DNA of 64,000 bases from Pseudomonas japonica. GTDB lineage: Bacteria; Pseudomonadota; Gammaproteobacteria; Pseudomonadales; Pseudomonadaceae. Location of the stretch: the NCBI RefSeq assembly GCF_900188455.1, contig NZ_FZOL01000008.1, positions 124,001 through 188,000 on the forward strand, written 5' to 3'. The translations under genes were made by a program, and so were the position numbers. The notes beneath the pieces are model-generated. The model did not search any database. It had not been told where the DNA came from and worked only from the letters and a program-made list of their open reading frames with translations. This document shows, one piece after another, positions 53,638 through 61,066 of the stretch (position 1 is the first letter of the stretch; the number at the start of each line of letters is the position of its first letter).

Positions 53638-53665
53638 ATATTATGGTATTCCAAGCTTTTGACAA
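53638..53665 (-). promoter_or_regulatory. Permease promoter with operator in its spacer
   Basis: On the minus strand: -35 TTGTCA (53665-53660), 16-bp spacer, -10 TAATAT (53643-53638). The spacer contains TGGAATACCA (53653-53644), a one-mismatch version of the palindrome found at the two catabolic promoters, where a repressor would block polymerase. Confidence 0.6.
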
Positions 53666-53800
53666 CACTGATTCGCTGTTTTGCCGACCAACTGATCTGT
53701 CTTTCTTAACCTCTCCCTCGCCCTTTCATACCCACAGATCCCCGTATTCATTGGGATTCGACCTGAATCATGACGTTCGTCCGGGTCGAAAAATTCCCCT

Positions 53801-53834
53801 TGCAAATTAGGTATTACGGTATACCATCAGACAC
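53801..53834 (+). promoter_or_regulatory. Catabolic promoter 1 with GntR-type operator
   Basis: -35 TTGCAA (53801-53806), 16-bp spacer, -10 TACCAT (53823-53828); the -10 overlaps the palindrome CGGTATACCA (53818-53827). 29 of 34 bases are identical to the promoter at 56087. It drives the flavin reductase and monooxygenase genes. Confidence 0.65.
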
Positions 53835-53882
53835 ATCAACGATAAAAACGCGGACCAAACCGCTGTATCCGAGGACCACGCC

Positions 53883-54368
53883 ATGATCGACGCAACCGTC
53901 TACAAGAACGTTCTGGGCTCCTTCCCGTCCGGCGTTACCGTGATCACCACCCTGGACGACGACGGCCAGATCGTCGGTCTGACCGCCAGTGCCTTCAGTT
54001 CCCTGTCGATGGAGCCGCCGCTGGTGCTGTTCTGCCCCAACTACAGCTCCGACTCCTACCCCGTGCTGATCCGCAACAAGCGCTTCGCCATCCACCTGCT
54101 TTCCGGCCAGCAACAGGCCGAGGCCTACGCTTTCGCGAAAAAGGGCAAGGACAAGGCCCAGGGCATCGAGTGGACCCTGAGCGCGCTGGGCAATCCGTTG
54201 CTGGCCAACGCCACGGCGATCATCGAGTGCGAGCTGTGGCGCGAATATGAAGGCGGCGACCACGCCATCATGGTCGGCGCGGTGAAGAACCTGATCGTTC
54301 CGGCGGAGGCGCCAAGCCCGCTGGTCTACTGCCGCGGCAAGATGGCCAGCCTGCCGGCTTTCGCCTGA
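53883..54368 (+). CDS. Flavin reductase, FMN-binding split-barrel (copy 1)
   Basis: 161-residue NAD(P)H:flavin reductase of the HpaC/RutF type that supplies reduced flavin to a two-component monooxygenase. Motifs: GSFPSGVTVITTLDDDG, IVGLTASAFSSLSMEPPLVL (flavin binding), FAIHLLSGQQQ, IECELWREYEGGDHAIMVGA. GAGGA precedes the start. It is followed by the luciferase-like monooxygenase 108 bp downstream. A near-identical paralogue of the same length lies at 59136 in the same cluster. Confidence 0.93.
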   Translation: MIDATVYKNVLGSFPSGVTVITTLDDDGQIVGLTASAFSSLSMEPPLVLFCPNYSSDSYPVLIRNKRFAIHLLSGQQQAEAYAFAKKGKDKAQGIEWTLSALGNPLLANATAIIECELWREYEGGDHAIMVGAVKNLIVPAEAPSPLVYCRGKMASLPAFA

Positions 54369-54476
54369 GCCCCTGTTCCCGCAGCCCCTATTCTTGTGAC
54401 AGGTGCCGCCTGTCCAACCCGTCAGCCGTCGCCCGACTCGCCGGGCGACCGATAACAAGAGCCGAGGAAACACCTC

Positions 54477-55520
54477 ATGAAATTTTCGTTGTTCGTGCAC
54501 ATGGAACGCTGGGATGAACAGGTCAGCCACCGGCAGTTGTTCGAAGACCTGACCGAGCTGACCCTGATGGCCGAGAAAGGCGGCTTCAGCACCGTGTGGA
54601 TCGGCGAACACCACGCCATGGAATACACCATCTCGCCAAGTCCGATGCCGCTGCTGGCTTACCTCGCCGCGCGCACCGAGACCATTCATCTGGGCGCCGG
54701 CACCATCATCGCGCCGTTCTGGCACCCGATCCGCGTCGCCGGCGAATGCGCCCTGCTCGACGTGATCAGCAACGGCCGCATGGAAGTGGGCCTGGCCCGC
54801 GGCGCCTACCAGTTCGAGTTCGACCGCATGGCCAACGGCATGCCGGCCTCCGAAGGTGGCGCGGCCCTGCGCGAGATGGTTCCGGCGGTACGCGCGCTGT
54901 GGCAGGGCGACTACGCCCACGACGGCGCGATCTGGAAATTCCCCACCTCCACCTCGGTGCCCAAGCCGATACAGAAGCCGATGCCGCCGATGTGGATCGC
55001 CGCCCGCGACCCGGACTCGCACAACTTCGCCGTCGCCAACGGCTGCAACGTCATGGTCACGCCGCTGATGAAGGGCGACGAGGAAGTGGTCGACCTGAAG
55101 AACAAGTTCGAAGCCGCCCTGGCCAACAACCCCGGGGTGCCGCGTCCACAACTGATGGTGCTGCGCCACACCCATGTCCACGCGGAAAACGATCCCGAGG
55201 GCTGGAAGATCGGTGCCCAGGCGATCAACCGCTTCTACCGCACCTTCGATGCCTGGTTCGGCAACAAGCAGACCCCGGAAAACGGCTTCCTGGCGCCGAG
55301 CCCGGAAGCGAAGTTCGCCGAACGTCCGGAGTTCGAGCTGGAAAGCCTGCACAAGACCGCGATGATCGGCACACCGAAGGATGTCATCGAGCGCATTCGC
55401 TACTACCAGGAACTGGGTGTCGACGAGTTCAGCTTCTGGTGCGACAACAGCCTGCCGCACGAAGAGAAGCGCAAGTCGCTGGAGCTGTTCATCAAGGAAG
55501 TGGTGCCTGCGTTCCAGTGA
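54477..55520 (+). CDS. Luciferase-like (LLM) flavin-dependent monooxygenase
   Basis: 347-residue TIM-barrel oxygenase of the bacterial-luciferase superfamily: KFSLFVHMERW, GFSTVWIGEHHAMEYTI, LGAGTIIAPFWHPIRVAGEC, DVISNGRMEVGLARGAYQFE and C-terminal MIGTPKDVIERIRYYQELGV. It uses FMNH2 from a reductase partner, here the gene just upstream. LLM enzymes such as RutA insert oxygen and open N-heterocycles or amides; the NCS1 permease and downstream hydrolase and dehydrogenase suggest a similar role. The substrate is not identifiable. Start 54477 follows GAGGAAAC. Confidence 0.93.
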   Translation: MKFSLFVHMERWDEQVSHRQLFEDLTELTLMAEKGGFSTVWIGEHHAMEYTISPSPMPLLAYLAARTETIHLGAGTIIAPFWHPIRVAGECALLDVISNGRMEVGLARGAYQFEFDRMANGMPASEGGAALREMVPAVRALWQGDYAHDGAIWKFPTSTSVPKPIQKPMPPMWIAARDPDSHNFAVANGCNVMVTPLMKGDEEVVDLKNKFEAALANNPGVPRPQLMVLRHTHVHAENDPEGWKIGAQAINRFYRTFDAWFGNKQTPENGFLAPSPEAKFAERPEFELESLHKTAMIGTPKDVIERIRYYQELGVDEFSFWCDNSLPHEEKRKSLELFIKEVVPAFQ

Positions 55521-55609
55521 GGGCACGTTCGTCGGGCCGGGGAACCCTGGTCCGACGCTGTGGTATATCGGTAGGAGACTTCCGATTTTTCCGCAGCGAG
55601 GTCAGGACG

Positions 55610-55861
55610 ATGAAAACCCTTAGTTGTGAGCACCGCGACTACATCATCACCGCCAGCGTCGAAGCCCATCCCGGCATCCCCACGCCCTATGCCGCTGGCT
55701 GTCTGATCACCGATCCCCAGGGCCATACCAGTCGGCGCATATCGTTACCGTTGAAAATGGCGTTCATAGCCGACCTGGAAAATGCCCAGCATGCGTCGCT
55801 GGCCCATGGCCGATGGCTGGTGGATCAGCAACTGGATAAACATCACCGCTCTTTCGCTTGA
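55610..55861 (+). CDS. Small hypothetical protein
   Basis: Unrecognised 83-residue protein (LSCEHRDYIITASVEAHP, PYAAGCLITDPQGHTSRRIS, ENAQHASLAHGRWLVDQQLD) with no signal peptide or TM segment. AGGA just upstream supports ATG 55610. It lies 89 bp after the monooxygenase and before the nested palindrome at 55870, whose inner hairpin could terminate its transcript. It may be co-transcribed with the oxygenase pair, but nothing links it functionally. Confidence 0.65.
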   Translation: MKTLSCEHRDYIITASVEAHPGIPTPYAAGCLITDPQGHTSRRISLPLKMAFIADLENAQHASLAHGRWLVDQQLDKHHRSFA

Positions 55862-55869
55862 CACATCAC

Positions 55870-56020
55870 GGCGTGGGAGCGGATTCATCCGCGATGGCGG
55901 ACCACGCGATCGGCGGCGAAGCCGTCGTAAAACCTGAGTCCCGCATCTACCTGACACACCCGGGACTCAGGTTTTATGGCCGCTTTGCGGCCAATCGCGG
56001 ATAAATCCGCTCCCACGCCG
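55870..56020. repeat. REPIN-like nested palindrome
   Basis: Outer REP arms CGGCGTGGGAGCGGATTCAT... and its reverse complement match with one difference over about 27 bp. Inside lies a second perfect inverted repeat AAAACCTGAGTCCCG / CGGGACTCAGGTTTT (55929-55943 and 55961-55975). It sits between the 83-residue protein gene and catabolic promoter 2. Confidence 0.9.
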
Positions 56021-56086
56021 TCCGCGCACTACCCTCCCTCCGCTCCAACCACCTATCCCCTTCCTGTAGAAATTTCTCGATACCTA

Positions 56087-56120
56087 TTGCACATCAAATA
56101 TTATGGTATACCATCAGACA
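56087..56120 (+). promoter_or_regulatory. Catabolic promoter 2 with GntR-type operator
   Basis: -35 TTGCAC (56087-56092), 16-bp spacer, -10 TACCAT (56109-56114), overlapping ATGGTATACCAT (56103-56114), a perfect palindrome. It starts the DUF1185-hydrolase-dehydrogenase transcript. Confidence 0.68.
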
Positions 56121-56156
56121 ACAAGACCTGAACACACGCCACAGGAGCCCCGCCCC

Positions 56157-56747
56157 ATGAGTTTCGAAATCCGCAAGATCGTCACCTACTCCGAAGAAAC
56201 CCGCATCGAAGGCGGCAAGGCCACCGACAAGCCGGTGACCATGGTCGGCCTGGCCGTGGTGATCAAGAACCCATGGGCTGGTCGCGGTTTCGTCGAGGAC
56301 CTGAAGCCGGAGATCCGTGCCAACTGCTCCGACCTCGGTGCACTGATGGTCGAGCGCCTGACCGCCGCCATCGGCGGTGCGGACAAGATCGAGGCCTACG
56401 GCAAGGCGGCCGTGGTCGGCGCCGACGGCGAGATCGAGCACGCCTCCGCGGTGATCCACACCCTGCGTTTCGGCAACCACTACCGTGAAGCGGTGCAGGC
56501 CAAGAGCTACCTGAGCTTCACCAACAAGCGCGGCGGCCCGGGCACCTCGATCCAGATCCCGATGATGCAGAAGGACGACGAAGGCCTGCGCTCGCACTAC
56601 ATCACCCTGGAAATGCAGATCGAAGACGCCCCGCGTGCCGACGAGATCGTCGTGGTCCTCGGCGCCGCCGACGGCGGCCGTCTGCACCCGCGCATCGGCA
56701 ACCGCTACATCGACCTGGAAGAGCTGGCAGCGGAAAAAAACCAATAA
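56157..56747 (+). CDS. DUF1185 (AA_synth, PF06684) family protein
   Basis: 196 residues of a family labelled amino-acid synthesis proteins, without a well-established reaction: IRKIVTYSEETRIEGGKATD, VVIKNPWAGRGFVEDLKPEI, KIEAYGKAAVVGADGEIEHA, PRADEIVVVLGAADGGRLHP. No TM or signal peptide. Start 56157 with AGGAG nine bases upstream. First gene under promoter 2 and linked to an LLM oxygenase, hydrolase and dehydrogenase, so a hydrolytic or isomerising step on the oxygenated intermediate is possible but unproven. Confidence 0.85.
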   Translation: MSFEIRKIVTYSEETRIEGGKATDKPVTMVGLAVVIKNPWAGRGFVEDLKPEIRANCSDLGALMVERLTAAIGGADKIEAYGKAAVVGADGEIEHASAVIHTLRFGNHYREAVQAKSYLSFTNKRGGPGTSIQIPMMQKDDEGLRSHYITLEMQIEDAPRADEIVVVLGAADGGRLHPRIGNRYIDLEELAAEKNQ

Positions 56748-56810
56748 CAACAATTCCACCGGGCCGGGGCGTGGGTCGCACCACGCCCGACGCTGAAGGA
56801 GCGCCCCACC

Positions 56811-57644
56811 ATGATTCAGCCTGTCGCTGAACGTACACCCGCCGGTACCAGCTACCTGGACAGCGGCCAGGGCCAACCCGTGGTACTGATCCACGGCGTC
56901 GGCCTGAACAAAGAAATGTGGGGCGGACAGTTCGTCGGCCTCGCCAGCGATCATCGGGTCATCGCCTATGACATGCTCGGCCATGGCCAGAGCCCGCGTC
57001 CCGCCGCCGGTACCGGGCTGCAAGGCTACGCCGCGCAACTGCTCGAACTGCTCGACCATCTGCAGATTTCCCAGGCGACCGTGATCGGCTTCTCCATGGG
57101 CGGCCTGGTCGCCCGCGCCTTCGCCCTGCACTACCCGCAGCGCCTGTCCGCGCTGGTGGTGCTCAACAGCGTGTTCAACCGCAGCCCCGAGCAGAGCGCC
57201 GGGGTCATCGCCCGCGCCGCCCAGGCCGCCGAACACGGCCCCGACGCCAATGCCGAAGCGGCCCTGGCGCGCTGGTTCAGCCGTGAATACCAGGCGGCCA
57301 ACCCGGCCCAGGTCGCGGCCATTCGCCAGACCCTGGCCGGCAACGACCCGCAGGGCTACCTGACCACCTACGAACTGTTCGCCACCCAGGACATGTACCG
57401 CGCCGATGACCTGGGCAGCATCCAGGTGCCGACCCTGATCGCCACCGGCGAGCACGACCTCGGTTCGACCCCGACCATGACCCGCGAACTGGCCGCGCGC
57501 ATTCCCGGCGCGCAGAGCGTGGTCCTCGCCGAACAGCGGCATATGATGCCGGTGGAGTCGCCGCGCCTGGTCAACCAGATGCTCCTGGACTTCCTCGGGC
57601 ACGCCCGAACCCTCTCCGATTCAGCCAAGGGGATCGTTGCATGA
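56811..57644 (+). CDS. Alpha/beta hydrolase (RutD/PcaD-like)
   Basis: 277 residues. The oxyanion region is VVLIHGVGLNKEMW, the nucleophile elbow VIGFSMGGLVARAFAL, the acid in LIATGEHDLGSTP and the His in AEQRHMMPVESP; all triad members are present. No signal peptide, so cytosolic. Its stop overlaps the aldehyde dehydrogenase start (ATGA), so these steps are coupled: hydrolysis of an oxygenated or ring-opened intermediate, then oxidation of the released aldehyde. Carbamate, lactone or amide hydrolysis are all compatible. Confidence 0.9.
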   Translation: MIQPVAERTPAGTSYLDSGQGQPVVLIHGVGLNKEMWGGQFVGLASDHRVIAYDMLGHGQSPRPAAGTGLQGYAAQLLELLDHLQISQATVIGFSMGGLVARAFALHYPQRLSALVVLNSVFNRSPEQSAGVIARAAQAAEHGPDANAEAALARWFSREYQAANPAQVAAIRQTLAGNDPQGYLTTYELFATQDMYRADDLGSIQVPTLIATGEHDLGSTPTMTRELAARIPGAQSVVLAEQRHMMPVESPRLVNQMLLDFLGHARTLSDSAKGIVA

Positions 57645-59122
57645 CGCTCACTCGCTTCCAGATGTGCATCGACGGCCAATGGCTCGATGCCCACAACGGC
57701 AAGACCTTCGACAGCCTCGACCCGGCCACCGCGCAAGCCTGGGCGCAACTGCCCGATGCCGATGAAACCGACGTCGAAATCGCCGTCCAGGCCGCCCAGA
57801 AAGCCTTCGACAGCAAGGCCTGGCGCGCCCTCAGCGCCACCGCCCGGGGCAAGCTGCTGCGCCGCCTCGGCGACCTGATCGGCGAGAACAAGGAGCGCCT
57901 GGCCCAGCTGGAAAGCCGCGACAACGGCAAGCTGATCCGCGAGACCCGCGGCCAGGTCGGCTACCTGCCGGAGTTCTTCCACTACACCGCAGGCCTGGCC
58001 GACAAGCTCGAAGGCGGCACCCTGCCCCTGGACAAGCCCGACCTGTTCGCCTACACCGTGCACGAGCCGATCGGCGTGGTCGCCGCGATCATTCCGTGGA
58101 ACAGCCCGCTGTACCTCACCGCGATCAAGCTGGCCCCGGCCCTGGCCGCCGGCAACACCATCGTCATCAAGCCGTCCGAGCACGCCTCGGCGACCATCCT
58201 CGAACTGGCCCGCCTGGCCCTCGAGGCCGGCATCCCGGCCGGCGTGGTCAACGTCGTCACCGGCTACGGTCCGAGCACCGGCGCGGCCCTCACCCGCCAT
58301 CCGCTGGTGCGCAAGATCGCCTTCACCGGCGGCGCCGCCACCGCCCGTCACGTGGTGCGCAGCAGCGCCGAGAACTTCGCCAAGCTGTCGCTGGAGCTGG
58401 GTGGCAAGTCGCCGAACATCATCTTCGCCGACGCCGACCTGGACAGCGCCATCAACGGCGCCGTGGCCGGCATCTACGCCGCCTCCGGGCAGAGCTGCGT
58501 CGCGGGTTCGCGCCTGCTGGTGCAGGACGAGATCTTCGACGAATTCGTCGAGCGCCTGATCGAGCGGGCCAAGCGCATCCGCATCGGCAACCCGCAGGAC
58601 GAGGCCAGCGAGATGGGCCCGATGGCCACCGCCCAGCAACTGGCCGTGGTCGAAGGCCTGGTCGCCGCGGCCAATGCCGAAGGCGCGCGCCTGCGCATGG
58701 GCGGCAAGCGTGCCGAGGTCGAGGGCGACGGCTGGTTCTACGAGCCGACCCTGTTCGAGTGCGACAGCAACTCGATGAAGATCATGCAGGAAGAGGTGTT
58801 CGGCCCGGTCGCGGCGGTGATCCGCTTCAAGACCGAGGAAGAGGCCCTGGCCATCGCCAACGACTCGCAGTTCGGCCTCGCCGCCGGCATCTGGACCCGC
58901 GACCTGGGCCGCGCCCACCGCCTGGCCCGCGACGTGCGTTCGGGGATCATCTGGGTCAACACCTACCGCGCGGTGTCGGCCATGGCGCCGATCGGCGGCT
59001 TCAAGAACAGTGGTTATGGCCGCGAAAGCGGTATCGACTCGGTGCTGGCCTACACGGAACTGAAAACGGTGTGGATCAACCTCTCCACCGCGCCCATGCC
59101 CGACCCCTTCGTGATGCGTTGA
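57641..59122 (+). CDS. NAD(P)-dependent aldehyde dehydrogenase
   Basis: 493-residue ALDH-superfamily enzyme. NAD fold: VVAAIIPWNSPLYLTAIKLA, KPSEHASATILELARLA and FTGGAATARHVV. The catalytic Glu is in LELGGKSPNIIFADADL and the nucleophile Cys in ASGQSCVAGSRLLV; EEVFGPVAAVIRF and GGFKNSGYGRESGIDSV complete the family pattern. It oxidises an aldehyde, probably a semialdehyde from the preceding hydrolase step, to the acid. Start 57641 overlaps the hydrolase stop; the second flavin reductase follows 13 bp later. Confidence 0.95.
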   Translation: MTLTRFQMCIDGQWLDAHNGKTFDSLDPATAQAWAQLPDADETDVEIAVQAAQKAFDSKAWRALSATARGKLLRRLGDLIGENKERLAQLESRDNGKLIRETRGQVGYLPEFFHYTAGLADKLEGGTLPLDKPDLFAYTVHEPIGVVAAIIPWNSPLYLTAIKLAPALAAGNTIVIKPSEHASATILELARLALEAGIPAGVVNVVTGYGPSTGAALTRHPLVRKIAFTGGAATARHVVRSSAENFAKLSLELGGKSPNIIFADADLDSAINGAVAGIYAASGQSCVAGSRLLVQDEIFDEFVERLIERAKRIRIGNPQDEASEMGPMATAQQLAVVEGLVAAANAEGARLRMGGKRAEVEGDGWFYEPTLFECDSNSMKIMQEEVFGPVAAVIRFKTEEEALAIANDSQFGLAAGIWTRDLGRAHRLARDVRSGIIWVNTYRAVSAMAPIGGFKNSGYGRESGIDSVLAYTELKTVWINLSTAPMPDPFVMR

Positions 59123-59135
59123 CAGGTGAACTGAC

Positions 59136-59621
59136 ATGATCGAACCCGGCATCTACAAAGACGTGATGGGCTCCTTCCCGTCCGGCGTGACCATCGTCAC
59201 CACGCTGGATGCCGAGGGCGGCATCGTCGGCATCACCGCCAGCGCCTTCAGCGCGCTGTCGATCGAACCGGCGCTGGTGCTGTTCTGCCCCAACTACGCC
59301 TCCGACACCTACCCGATCCTGCGTGACAGCAAGCGCTTCGCCATCCACCTGCTGGCCGCCGGCCAGACCGCCGAGGCCTATGCCTTCGCCGGGAAAGGCA
59401 AGGACAAGGCCAGGGGCATCGACTGGCAGCTCAGCGAACTGGGCAACCCGGTGCTGGCCAACGCCACGGCGGTGATCGAGTGCGAACTGTGGCGCGAATA
59501 CGACGGTGGCGACCACGCCATCATCGTCGGCGAGGTGAAGAACCTGATCCTGCCCGAGCAGCCGGTGACGCCGATGGTCTACCACAAGGGAAAACTGGGG
59601 GCGCTACCGCCCCTGGGTTGA
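59136..59621 (+). CDS. Flavin reductase, FMN-binding split-barrel (copy 2)
   Basis: 161 residues, the same length as the reductase at 53883 and clearly its paralogue: GSFPSGVTIVTTLDAEG, IVGITASAFSALSIEPALVL, KRFAIHLLAAGQ, and a shared NATAVIECELWREY-type segment. Within the dehydrogenase transcript, 13 bp after it. Two reductases for one visible oxygenase suggests duplication or two oxygenase partners, one outside the window. A long palindrome begins 10 bp after its stop. Confidence 0.93.
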   Translation: MIEPGIYKDVMGSFPSGVTIVTTLDAEGGIVGITASAFSALSIEPALVLFCPNYASDTYPILRDSKRFAIHLLAAGQTAEAYAFAGKGKDKARGIDWQLSELGNPVLANATAVIECELWREYDGGDHAIIVGEVKNLILPEQPVTPMVYHKGKLGALPPLG

Positions 59622-59630
59622 AACAACGGC

Positions 59631-59795
59631 TGGCGATATCCGCCGTAGGAGCTGGCTTGCCTGCGAAGGACCGCGCAGCGGTCCCGGTTCCTGATCTACA
59701 GCCAGGCCAATGGTCTTTATCCGGCTTCGGATCGGGAACCGGGACCGTTTCACGGTCCTTCGCAGGCAAGCCAGCTCCTACGGCGGATATCGCCA
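59631..59795. repeat. REPIN-like palindrome with 43-bp perfect arms
   Basis: Arms 59631-59673 and 59753-59795 are exact reverse complements over 43 bp; a further inner pair (CGGTCCCGGTTCCTGAT with ATCGGGAACCGGGACCG) is nearly complementary. The REP core is GTAGGAGCTGGCTTGCCTGC, a different REP type from the four long elements. It occupies most of the gap between the second flavin reductase and the CMD gene, inside a presumed operon. Confidence 0.95.
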
Positions 59796-59833
59796 GCACC
59801 CCGTTTTTAGAACCAATGCAGGAACCCACCGGC

Positions 59834-60223
59834 ATGAGCAACGAAAAGTACGAGAAAGGCCTCGCCATCCGCACCCAGGTGCTCGGCGAAGACTACGTCC
59901 AGCGTTCGATCCAGAACGCCGACGAGTTCAGCAAACCCTTGCAGGAACTGGTCACCGAATACTGCTGGGGCCATGTCTGGGGCCGCGATGGCTTATCGCT
60001 GAAAGAACGCAGCATGATAAACTTGGCAATGATTTCCGCGTTGAACCGGCCACACGAACTCAAGCTGCACATCCGCGGCGCCTTGCGCAACGGGCTGAGT
60101 CGTGAACAAATACGCGAGATTCTCCTTCAGGTCGGTATCTATTGCGGTGTTCCCGCGGCCGTGGACAGCTTCCGCCTGGCCCGCGAAGCCTTCGCCGAGG
60201 CCGACTCGGAGTCAACCAGTTAA
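59834..60223 (+). CDS. Carboxymuconolactone decarboxylase (CMD) family protein
   Basis: 129 residues, PcaC-like size. Segments KGLAIRTQVLGEDYVQRS, VTEYCWGHVWGRDGLSLKER, INLAMISALNRPHELKLHIR and LRNGLSREQIREILLQVGIY match the all-helical CMD family, with the single-Cys PcaC arrangement rather than the Cys-x-x-Cys of AhpD; a Cys occurs in YCGVPAAVDSF. Decarboxylation or decarbonylation of a pathway intermediate is plausible. It follows the palindrome and precedes the GntR regulator by 88 bp. Confidence 0.9.
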   Translation: MSNEKYEKGLAIRTQVLGEDYVQRSIQNADEFSKPLQELVTEYCWGHVWGRDGLSLKERSMINLAMISALNRPHELKLHIRGALRNGLSREQIREILLQVGIYCGVPAAVDSFRLAREAFAEADSESTS

Positions 60224-60311
60224 ACACTGGCTGTTCGTAACCACCGCAGGGAGCACCCGGTTGTCGAGTGCTCCGATGTCGCTGGCAACAGCCAATTTCA
60301 GAGCGCAGACG

Positions 60312-61064
60312 ATGAAACGCCAGCCACTCGACGACACCTTCAAGGTCAACCGCAACCCCGTTACCCTGCGCGAAATCGTGCTGGACAAACTGCGCAGCGC
60401 GATCATGAACTTCCACCTCCTCCCCGGCGACCGCCTGGTCGAACGCGATCTGTGCGACCGCCTCGGGGTCAGCCGTACCTCGGTACGCGAGGCCCTGCGC
60501 CACCTGGAGTCCGAAGGCCTGGTGGAGTTCGCCGACGCCAAGGGCCCGCGCGTGGCCATCATCACCCTCGAAGACGCCCGCGACATCTACGAGCTGCGCT
60601 GCGTGCTCGAAGGCCTGATCGTCCAGCTGTTCACCCTCAATGCCAAGGCCAAGGACATCCGCGCCCTGGAAAAGGCCCTCGAAGAGAACCGCAACGCCCT
60701 CACCGACGGCGAGCTGCAACAGGTGCTGGACTCGGTGCAGGGTTTCTACGACGTGCTCCTGGAAGGCTCCGGCAACCACGTCGCCGCCACCCAGCTGCGC
60801 CAGTTGCAGGCGCGCATCAGCTACCTGCGCGCCACCTCGGTGTCCCAGGAGAACCGCCGCGGCGCCAGCAACCAGGAAATGGAAAAGATCGTCGAGGCGA
60901 TCAAGAGCGGCGACCCGCTGGCCGCGCACCAGGCCTCGGTGGACCACGTCCGCGCCGCGGCCAAAGTGGCCCTCGACTACCTGCGCTCGAAGCAGGAAGA
61001 CGCCGGCAAGATCCGTGAAATCGCCACGCCCATCGCCCTCAAAGAACCCCGCATAGGTCGCTGA
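60312..61064 (+). CDS. GntR/FCD-family transcriptional regulator of the catabolic cluster
   Basis: 250 residues: winged helix-turn-helix (about 17-85; RLVERDLCDRLGVSRTSVRE, ALRHLESEGLVEF) and an FCD effector domain (about 92-225; ARDIYELRCVLEGLIVQLF with an Arg/Glu entry helix). FCD regulators bind short palindromes with a TNGTNNACNA or TGGTATACCA type core; TGGTATACCA-like sites occur at three promoters of this cluster, so it is the likely repressor, released by substrate or intermediate. Start ATG 60312; the frame is open much further upstream into the CMD gene, without a ribosome site. Confidence 0.9.
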   Translation: MKRQPLDDTFKVNRNPVTLREIVLDKLRSAIMNFHLLPGDRLVERDLCDRLGVSRTSVREALRHLESEGLVEFADAKGPRVAIITLEDARDIYELRCVLEGLIVQLFTLNAKAKDIRALEKALEENRNALTDGELQQVLDSVQGFYDVLLEGSGNHVAATQLRQLQARISYLRATSVSQENRRGASNQEMEKIVEAIKSGDPLAAHQASVDHVRAAAKVALDYLRSKQEDAGKIREIATPIALKEPRIGR

Positions 61065-61066
61065 TC

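Larger units (their letters stand above)
53554..53882. other. Divergent control region of permease and catabolic operon
   Basis: 329 bp with promoters for both directions and two copies of the TGGTATNCCA operator (53644-53653 and 53818-53827). AT-richer than its surroundings. No coding sequence. Confidence 0.7.

Noticed and set aside
52096..55526. Long open frames antisense to the NCS1 permease (plus strand) and to the flavin reductase/monooxygenase (minus strand)
   Set aside because: Composition-driven shadows; the sense frames carry complete family motifs and ribosome sites.
57368..59152. 594-codon minus-strand open frame opposite the aldehyde dehydrogenase
   Set aside because: The dehydrogenase on the plus strand is complete with catalytic residues; the antisense frame is low-complexity.
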